Both the position numbers and the translations under genes were made by a program. This document shows positions 5,302 to 10,498 of a DNA stretch of 10,498 bases, piece by piece. This stretch comes from Pseudomonadota bacterium (lineage in GTDB: Bacteria > Pseudomonadota > Alphaproteobacteria > Rhizobiales > Rhizobiaceae). The stretch covers positions 1 to 10,498 of the forward strand of contig JAEWKX010000188.1 in NCBI GenBank assembly GCA_023393575.1, given 5' to 3'. The stretch's first letter is position 1. Each line of letters begins with the position of its first letter. Under the pieces are notes generated by a model that was given only the letters and a program-made list of their open reading frames with translations, was not told the DNA's origin and did not search any database.

Positions 5302-7548
5302 CTATGCAGGCAGCGCTTGACGCACCGTCCGGGCAGCAGTCTCCGGAGCCGCGATGACTGCTGGGTGCCGCATCCGATCGCCGGTCGCCCGCAGCAGCTG
5401 CGCCTCATCGCGGAGATTGAAGCGGGAGAGAAGCCCGCTGAGCGTCGTGCTTTCCTGGGCGAGGCCTGCCCCTGCCGCATTCATCTCCTCGACCATAGCG
5501 GCATTCTGCTGGGTGGCCTGGTCCATGTGGTTGACGGCCGTGTTGACCTGCGCCAGCCCGGCAGCCTGCTCCTGTGCCGCCGTGGCGATAGCCTCCATGT
5601 GCATGTTGATCGTCTGGACAAGCTGCTCGATGAGGCCGAGACCCTCACCCGTGCCGCTGACCAGCCGCACTCCGTCGCCGACCGCGACAGCCGACTTGTC
5701 GATGAGGCTCTTGATCTCCTTGGCGGCATTGGCCGACCGCTGGGCAAGCTCGCGGACTTCCTGGGCCACGACCGCAAACCCCTTGCCGGCCTCGCCTGCC
5801 CGTGCCGCCTCGACGCCTGCGTTGAGCGCCAGCAGGTTCGTCTGGAAGGCTATCTCGTCGATGACCGAGATGATCTGCCCGATCTGCCTGGAGGATTGCT
5901 CGATCCGCTCCATGGCGGTGACCGCATCGCGGACGACCTTGCCGGACTGATCGGCCTTGGCACGCGCCTCCCTTGCTACATCCCGCGCCTGATCGGTGCG
6001 TTGGGAGGTCGAGCTGACATTGGAAGTGATTTCCTCGAGAGCAGCGGCGGTTTCCTCCAGGGAAGCGGCCTGCTGCTCCGTTCTCCGAGCAAGATTGTCC
6101 GACGCTTCCGAGATTTCCTTCGACCCGCCGGTGACGGTGGAAACGGACCTGCCGACGCTCAGCAGCGCCTGGCGCAACTGGCCGACCGATGTATTGAAGT
6201 CGTGGCGAAGCGGCTCGAACTGGGCCGCGAACGGCTGGTCGATCTCGCAAAGCATGTCGCCCTGGGCCAACTGCCGCAATCCGGCCGCCAGTGCACCGGT
6301 CGCCTGGGCGAGCCGGATGTCCGCTTCCTGCTCGGCGACGCGCCGCATCTCCTCGCGCTCCGCCTCCGCACGGCGGCGGGTAGCCTCGGCCTCGATCTCG
6401 AGTTCGCCGTTGCGGATGGCTGCCTGGCGGAAAATCTCCACCGCCTGCTCCATCTTGCCGATCTCGTCCTTGCGGCCGGATGCGATGTCGACGGAACCGA
6501 TCTCCCCACCCGCAAGGCGCGCCATGTATTGCACGAGCCGGTTCAGCGGCTTTACGACGGTCATCGCCATCAGCACCGAAAGGGCGACAGCCAGCACAAT
6601 GGCGCCCATGCACGCTACCGCAATAACGATCAGGCTGCGCAGGGCATGCTCTGCATCACTGGTGGCAATCGCGGATATCCGGGAAACCGTATCGTCTTCG
6701 ACACGCTTCATCGCATCGATGCGACGCGTCGACGTCGAGAACCAGAGCCCGCTGTCCATGCCCGCGAGATCGGCGGCGACGCCGTCGACCACCAGCCGCT
6801 CACGCATCGTGGCCAGGCTTCCTGCAGCGCCATCCAGGACACCGCGATACTCCTGCGCCGACTGGTTATCCTGCGCAGACAGGAAAGCATCGATCAAGGC
6901 GTCTTGTCCGCCGGCTATGGTCGCGAAGGCCTGGAAGCGGGCCGGGTCTACACGCCCCACCGTGATGAACCCATTGCCCAGGGCACGTTCCTGGCCTGCA
7001 AGCTCCTTGGCTCCCAGAAGCTGCATGTAGGCACCCATGGCCCTGGAAATCTCGGCATTCGCCTCCGTACGGAGCATGTCGCGCGACAGCGAGATCAACC
7101 GCGCCACCATGTCGGTATAGAACGTGAAGGATTCCGGTCCAGGGGTGGAAAATCCATCAATGGATGCGCGTACGTCCCTCAGCCGCGCCAGTTCATCCTT
7201 CATCACCTGCTCGAAGGCGCCGTCTCCGATGGTCGAAAGCCTGTGGCCAAGACCGAGAAAGCCGCTGATCGCCGTATCGGTGGAAGTCCGCGCCTGACGC
7301 AGGTCGCTTGCGCCCTTTTGGCCCTGCGAACCGATGAACCCGGCCGTGAGGCCCCGCTCGATCTGGAGGCGATGGATCATGTCGCCGACGGCGGTCAATC
7401 CCTCACTCACGGTCATGACCTGGCTCATGTTCTGGTAGGTATGCCACCTGTCCCCGATCTGGGCATAGGCGAAATAGACAACCGCAAGCAACGGAAAAGC
7501 TACCGCGGCAAGAAGCCGACGGCTGATCGAAACATCCACAAGTCGCAT
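5302..7548 (-). CDS. Methyl-accepting chemotaxis protein with NIT sensor domain
   Basis: 748 aa from ATG 7548; a longer in-frame start at 7581 (759 aa) lacks a ribosome binding site. The order is TM helix (about 10-29), a long periplasmic NIT-type sensor (about 40-289) with the hallmark [19 protein letters not shown]2 (about 305-330), a HAMP domain (331-384), a charged coiled coil, a second HAMP-like segment (about 413-465), then the MCP signalling hairpin (470-710). The highly conserved tip [20 protein letters not shown] lies at 563-582, with [14 protein letters not shown] sequence after it. Glu/Gln-rich methylation-helix sequence ([17 protein letters not shown]) is at 491-507. NIT domains sense nitrate/nitrite in some proteins, but the ligand here is not known. 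There is no CheR-binding pentapeptide at the C-terminus (it ends QALPA), so adaptation would depend on other receptors' CheR. No che genes are in the window. Confidence 0.95.
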   Translation of the reverse strand: MRLVDVSISRRLLAAVAFPLLAVVYFAYAQIGDRWHTYQNMSQVMTVSEGLTAVGDMIHRLQIERGLTAGFIGSQGQKGASDLRQARTSTDTAISGFLGLGHRLSTIGDGAFEQVMKDELARLRDVRASIDGFSTPGPESFTFYTDMVARLISLSRDMLRTEANAEISRAMGAYMQLLGAKELAGQERALGNGFITVGRVDPARFQAFATIAGGQDALIDAFLSAQDNQSAQEYRGVLDGAAGSLATMRERLVVDGVAADLAGMDSGLWFSTSTRRIDAMKRVEDDTVSRISAIATSDAEHALRSLIVIAVACMGAIVLAVALSVLMAMTVVKPLNRLVQYMARLAGGEIGSVDIASGRKDEIGKMEQAVEIFRQAAIRNGELEIEAEATRRRAEAEREEMRRVAEQEADIRLAQATGALAAGLRQLAQGDMLCEIDQPFAAQFEPLRHDFNTSVGQLRQALLSVGRSVSTVTGGSKEISEASDNLARRTEQQAASLEETAAALEEITSNVSSTSQRTDQARDVAREARAKADQSGKVVRDAVTAMERIEQSSRQIGQIISVIDEIAFQTNLLALNAGVEAARAGEAGKGFAVVAQEVRELAQRSANAAKEIKSLIDKSAVAVGDGVRLVSGTGEGLGLIEQLVQTINMHMEAIATAAQEQAAGLAQVNTAVNHMDQATQQNAAMVEEMNAAGAGLAQESTTLSGLLSRFNLRDEAQLLRATGDRMRHPAVIAAPETAARTVRQALPA

Positions 7549-7555
7549 GAAACCA

Positions 7556-7559
7556 CTCC
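7556..7559 (-). promoter_or_regulatory. Ribosome binding site deciding the chemoreceptor start
   Basis: GGAG on the minus strand (7559-7556), 7 nt before ATG 7548. The upstream in-frame ATG at 7581 has no such site, and its extra eleven residues precede the basic patch before TM1, so the shorter protein is preferred. Confidence 0.6.
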
Positions 7560-7658
7560 ATAACCAGGCGTCATGCCGCAAGCAACGCGCATCATGCGCG
7601 GCCTGAAATAAGCGGCCAGCCCGTTAAGAAGAGGCTAAGAAAATGCAACCAGAAGGAA

Positions 7659-7688
7659 ATATTGCGGCTTGCGAATGACAATTGTCAA
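7659..7688 (-). promoter_or_regulatory. Candidate sigma-70 promoter of the chemoreceptor gene, with a palindrome over its -35 box
   Basis: On the minus strand a perfect TTGACA (7688-7683) is followed after 18 nt by CAATAT (7664-7659), close to the rhizobial -10 CTATAT. It would give a leader of about 100 nt. The 12-bp palindrome TGACAATTGTCA (7676-7687) overlaps the -35, and CAATTG recurs at 7686-7691, so a regulator site here could repress transcription. The leader also contains a CGCGCAT/ATGCGCG stem at 7586-7600. Confidence 0.5.
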
Positions 7689-7743
7689 TTGTTGCGCAAG
7701 GATATCATTTCCAGTTTGATATAGCGCAAATACCCGCGGCAAC

Positions 7744-7792
7744 GGTAACCGCGCCGCAGGCATTTCGAACGCCTGCGACGCGCCATGTTACC
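7744..7792 (-). terminator. Long stem-loop just after ettA, possible terminator without a U-tract
   Basis: GGTAAC (7744-7749) pairs with GTTACC (7787-7792), and inside it CGCGCCGCAGGC (7750-7761) pairs with GCCTGCGACGCG (7771-7782) with one mismatch. The loop is 9 nt and there is a CCAT bulge (7783-7786). The structure begins 6 nt after the ettA stop codon (7799-7801) on the minus strand. No T-run follows, so it may act as a 3'-end stabiliser or as a terminator that needs a factor. Confidence 0.6.
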
Positions 7793-7798
7793 ACGGAA

Positions 7799-9448
7799 TC
7801 AGCGCGTCAGGCGCTTGTAGGTTACCCGCTTCGGATTGACCGATTCCGGTCCGAGGCGGCGGATCTTGTCCTGCTCGTAGTCCTCGAAATTGCCCTCGAG
7901 CCATTCCACATGGCTGTCACCCTCGAAGGCGAGGATATGGGTCGCGAGGCGTTCCAGGACCATGCGGTCGTGGCTGATGATAACGGCGCAGCCGGCGAAG
8001 TTTTCCAGTGCGTCCTCGAGCGCCGACAACGTTTCGGTATCGAGATCGTTGGTCGGCTCGTCAAGCAGCAGGACGTTGCCGCCGGCCTTCAGCATCTTGG
8101 CGAGATGCACGCGGTTGCGCTGACCGCCGGACAGATTGCCGACCTTCTGCTGCTGGTCGCCGCCCTTGAAGTTGAAGGCCCCGCAATAGGCTCTGGAGTT
8201 CATATCGAACTTGCCGAGCTTGATGATGTCGTTGCCGCCGGAGATTTCCTCCCAGACATTCTTCGAACCATCGAGCGAATCGCGGCTCTGGTCGACATAA
8301 CCGAGGTGGACGGTATCGCCGATGCGGATATCGCCGCTATCGGGCTTCTCCTGGCCTGTGATCATCCTGAAGAGAGTCGTCTTGCCGGCGCCGTTCGGGC
8401 CGATCACGCCGACGATGCCGCCGGGTGGCAGCTTGAAGGACAGGTTTTCGAAGAGCACGCGGCCGTCATAGGCCTTGGTGATATTCTCCGCCTCGATGAC
8501 CACATTACCGAGCCGCTCGCCGACCGGAATAATGATCTGCGCTTCGCCGGGGCGACGGTTCTCCGCCGCGGCCACCAGTTCGTCATAGGCACGGATACGA
8601 GCCTTCGACTTCGCCTGGCGAGCCTTCGGGCTGGAAGCGATCCACTCCTGCTCGCGCGACAGAGCCTTCTGGCGGCTGCCTTCCTCGCGCTCCTCCTGCG
8701 CCAGGCGCTTCGCCTTGGCCTGCAAGTAAGCCGAATAGTTGCCCTCGTAAGGGATGCCGCGGCCCCGGTCGAGCTCGAGGATCCAGCCGGTGACATTGTC
8801 GAGGAAGTAGCGGTCGTGGGTAACCATCAGGATGGCGCCCGGATATTCGCGCAGGTGCTTTTCCAACCAGGCGATCGTCTCGGCGTCGAGATGGTTGGTC
8901 GGCTCGTCGAGGAGCAGGAGGTCGGGCTGGCGCAGCAGAAGCTGGCAGAGCGCGACGCGGCGCTTCTCGCCGCCCGAGAGGTTGTCCACTGCCGCGTCGC
9001 CCGGCGGGCAGCGCAGCGCGTCCATCGCCATCTCCACCTGGCTCTCGAGGTCCCAGAGGTTCTGGCTGTCGATGATGTCCTGCAGCTTGGCGCCCTCTTC
9101 GGCCGTTTCGTCCGAATAGTTCATGGCGAGTTCGTTGTAGCGGTCGAGGATCGCCTTCTTCGCGGCGACGCCGAGCATCACGTTGCCGCGCACGTCGAGG
9201 CTGTCGTCGAGCTGCGGCTCCTGCGGCAGGTAGCCGAGCGTCGCGCCCTCGGCGAGCCAAGCCTCGCCGGTCCACTCCTTGTCCAGGCCCGCCATGATCT
9301 TCAGCACGGTCGACTTGCCGGCGCCGTTCGGGCCGAGAATGCCGATCTTGGCATCGGGATAGAAGGACAGGTGGATGTTCTCGAGGATCTTCTTGTTGCC
9401 GTAGGACTTGTTCAGTCCGGCCATGTGATAGATGAACTGGCGTGCCAT
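7799..9448 (-). CDS. ettA: Energy-dependent translational throttle protein EttA (ABC-F ATPase)
   Basis: 549 aa, the normal EttA length; the start MARQFIYHM at ATG 9448 has GGAG 10 nt upstream (minus strand of 9459-9462). ABC-F proteins are cytosolic; EttA binds the ribosomal E site and gates entry into elongation according to ATP/ADP. ABC1: Walker A GPNGAGKS (39-46), arm insertion (about 88-135), signature LSGGE (157-161), Walker B LLLLDE with catalytic Glu182, and VTHD (209-212). The charged P-site-tRNA-interacting linker covers about 240-305 (AKAKRLAQEEREEGSRQK and onward). ABC2: GPNGAGKT (350-357), LSGGQ (439-443), VLLLDE with Glu464, and His493. No membrane segment is present. The open frame continues upstream to 10462, but that extension is antisense to the hydrolase gene and is not coding. 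The neighbours are divergent or separated by a hairpin, so it is probably monocistronic. Confidence 0.97.
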   Translation of the reverse strand: MARQFIYHMAGLNKSYGNKKILENIHLSFYPDAKIGILGPNGAGKSTVLKIMAGLDKEWTGEAWLAEGATLGYLPQEPQLDDSLDVRGNVMLGVAAKKAILDRYNELAMNYSDETAEEGAKLQDIIDSQNLWDLESQVEMAMDALRCPPGDAAVDNLSGGEKRRVALCQLLLRQPDLLLLDEPTNHLDAETIAWLEKHLREYPGAILMVTHDRYFLDNVTGWILELDRGRGIPYEGNYSAYLQAKAKRLAQEEREEGSRQKALSREQEWIASSPKARQAKSKARIRAYDELVAAAENRRPGEAQIIIPVGERLGNVVIEAENITKAYDGRVLFENLSFKLPPGGIVGVIGPNGAGKTTLFRMITGQEKPDSGDIRIGDTVHLGYVDQSRDSLDGSKNVWEEISGGNDIIKLGKFDMNSRAYCGAFNFKGGDQQQKVGNLSGGQRNRVHLAKMLKAGGNVLLLDEPTNDLDTETLSALEDALENFAGCAVIISHDRMVLERLATHILAFEGDSHVEWLEGNFEDYEQDKIRRLGPESVNPKRVTYKRLTR

Positions 9449-9486
9449 GAATTGAATGCTCCAGGCGGGAATTGGAAGTTGGCCGC

Positions 9487-9515
9487 TATGTAGGCGAAAT
9501 GCGCCGCGGGGGCAA
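9487..9515 (-). promoter_or_regulatory. Tentative ettA promoter
   Basis: On the minus strand TTGCCC (9515-9510), 17 nt, then TACATA (9492-9487). This would start transcription near 9480, about 30 nt before the ettA ATG. Both boxes are imperfect. The gap between ettA and the divergent hydrolase is only 90 bp, so any promoter of either gene must lie here or within the other gene's 5' end. Confidence 0.35.
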
Positions 9516-9526
9516 TGCGGGCGGAC

Positions 9527-9533
9527 GGAGGGG
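9527..9533 (+). promoter_or_regulatory. Ribosome binding site deciding the hydrolase start
   Basis: GGAGGGG lies 5 nt before ATG 9539. The alternative in-frame ATG at 9515 has no comparable site and would add eight low-complexity residues (MRADGGDG), so 9539 is preferred. Confidence 0.65.
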
Positions 9534-9538
9534 ACGGG

Positions 9539-10471
9539 ATGTTCGAAGAGACCAGGCGGCTGGAGAGCACCACCGGCGCAAGCCTTGCCTACCACCACCA
9601 GCCGGCTTCCGGCGGAGCACGCGGGATCCTGCTGATCTGCCATGGCCTGGCGGAGCACTCCCGGCGCTATGGCGAGTTCGCTGTATTGATGGCTGGTCGG
9701 GGATGGCAGGTCTATGCCCACGATCACCGCGGCCATGGCGAGACGACGGCAACGGACGCACCACGCGGCCGCTTCGCCGCCCGCGATGGAGCGACCAAGG
9801 TGATGGAGGACGTTCACGCGATGCGCGCGAAGGCCGTCACAGCCCATCCGGGGCTTCCCACGCTCTTGTTCGGACACTCCATGGGCGGTCTGATCGCACT
9901 CAACGCAGCCGCCGACCGCCCGGCAAGCTACCAGGCTCTTGCAGTATGGAACTCCAATTTCCATCCGGGCCCCTCCGGCCGCCTCGCCCAATTCGTCCTG
10001 TGGGCGGAAAAGGCCCTGAAGGGCGCCGATGTCCCGAGCACCATGCTTCCGAAGGCGACCTTTCGCGCCTGGGGCCGCGCCATGCCGGAGAAGCGGACGG
10101 ATTTCGACTGGCTGAGCAGCGACCCGGCAGAGGTCGACGCTTATATCGCCGATCCGCTCTGCGGCTTCGATGCCAGCGTTTCCCTCTGGATCGACCTCTT
10201 CGAAATGACGTTCCGCGGACCGGCGCTGATCGACCGCCTGCCGAAGACGATGCCGATCCACCTGGCCGGCGGCGCCGACGACCCGGCCACCAACGGCGGC
10301 AGGGAAATCCTCTGGCTGGCCAAGCATCTCCGCCGTGCCGGCCTCTCGCGGGTGACGGAGACGGTCTGGCCTCATACCCGTCACGAGACGCTGAAGGAGA
10401 AGCTCCGCGCGCAGGCAATGGAAGAATTCGCGGCGTGGGCGGCGACGGCATTCCCGCGACAAACGGAATGA
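9539..10471 (+). CDS. Alpha/beta hydrolase, lysophospholipase/monoacylglycerol lipase-like (Hydrolase_4)
   Basis: 310 aa from ATG 9539. It has the PldB/monoglyceride-lipase type of alpha/beta fold: oxyanion-hole motif CHGLAEHSRRY (34-44), DHRGHGET (62-69), the nucleophile elbow GHSMGG at 112-117 with Ser114, an acid in the strand GGADDPA (Asp247 or Asp248), and the catalytic His282 in PHTRHE. Together these complete a Ser-Asp-His triad, so the enzyme is expected to be active on ester bonds of lipids such as lysophospholipids or monoacylglycerols; the true substrate is not shown. There is no signal peptide or membrane segment, so it is likely cytoplasmic or loosely membrane-associated. It is transcribed divergently from ettA with a 90-bp gap. 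The stop is TGA 10469-10471. The closest related group would need a database comparison to fix between PldB and MGL types. Confidence 0.92.
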   Translation: MFEETRRLESTTGASLAYHHQPASGGARGILLICHGLAEHSRRYGEFAVLMAGRGWQVYAHDHRGHGETTATDAPRGRFAARDGATKVMEDVHAMRAKAVTAHPGLPTLLFGHSMGGLIALNAAADRPASYQALAVWNSNFHPGPSGRLAQFVLWAEKALKGADVPSTMLPKATFRAWGRAMPEKRTDFDWLSSDPAEVDAYIADPLCGFDASVSLWIDLFEMTFRGPALIDRLPKTMPIHLAGGADDPATNGGREILWLAKHLRRAGLSRVTETVWPHTRHETLKEKLRAQAMEEFAAWAATAFPRQTE

Positions 10472-10498
10472 AGTGTTGATATTTCATCAAGTGCGGCC

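Noticed and set aside
5131..7563. 810-codon open frame on the plus strand opposite the chemoreceptor gene
   Set aside because: The chemoreceptor frame has unmistakable NIT, HAMP and MCP motifs. The plus-strand translation is rich in Arg, His and Leu with no recognisable domain and starts inside the operator region, so it is a shadow frame.
7682..9493. 603-codon open frame on the plus strand opposite ettA
   Set aside because: It mirrors both ABC domains: its repeated LVGRLV-like and LLLVAALEVE-like blocks are the reverse complement of the duplicated Walker B and signature regions of EttA, not an independent repeat protein.
9449..10462. N-terminal extension of ettA to give an 887-aa protein
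   Set aside because: The extension is antisense to the alpha/beta hydrolase, which has a complete catalytic triad, and EttA proteins normally start at the MARQFIYHM position. The extra residues contain no known domain.
10476..10490. TTGAT/ATCAA inverted repeat after the hydrolase stop
   Set aside because: Only 5-bp AT-rich arms and no T-run; the window ends eight bases later, so a terminator cannot be judged.

Overview
The window looks like ordinary chromosome of a high-GC alphaproteobacterium, most likely Rhizobiaceae (Rhizobium, Agrobacterium, Shinella or Ensifer relatives). This is inferred from the GC-rich coding, the CTTGAC/CTATAT-like promoter elements, and the mix of families: a GH25 muramidase, an MltB-type lytic transglycosylase, an ArsR-methyltransferase fusion beside metF, a NIT-domain chemoreceptor and EttA. 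I see no insertion sequence, CRISPR array, phage gene, tRNA or rRNA.

Layout. Positions 1-449 hold the 3' part of a GH25 lysozyme-like gene. It is followed on the same strand by a secreted lytic transglycosylase with a peptidoglycan-binding domain (549-1733) and an EamA/DMT-family membrane transporter (about 1818-2753). Next comes a strikingly AT-rich, palindrome-bearing stretch (2754-2979) leading into an unlisted 25-codon gene for a tiny hydrophobic peptide (2980-3057) with an excellent Shine-Dalgarno sequence. A strong hairpin terminator at 3124-3160 separates it from the convergent metF.

On the minus strand, a two-gene operon runs from an ArsR-type regulator fused to a SAM-dependent methyltransferase domain (5088 to 4087) into metF (4073 to 3177), with a 13-bp gap. 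A near-perfect 28-bp palindrome lies directly upstream of the regulator. The regulator has no cysteine, so it is unlikely to sense thiol-bound metals. A role as a SAM/SAH-responsive (SahR-like) regulator of methionine and one-carbon metabolism fits best. Then, also on the minus strand, come a NIT-HAMP-MCP chemoreceptor (7548 to 5302) and the ABC-F translation factor EttA (9448 to 7799). Divergent from ettA, on the plus strand, is a lysophospholipase/monoacylglycerol-lipase-like alpha/beta hydrolase (9539-10471).

Most genes are single transcription units with unrelated jobs. The clear functional units are the two adjacent cell-wall lytic enzymes and the regulator-metF operon. I did not find a wholly new multi-gene system. 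The best leads are the 25-aa peptide with its AT-rich leader, the palindrome plus cysteine-free regulator controlling metF, and several strong hairpins lacking U-tracts at gene ends.
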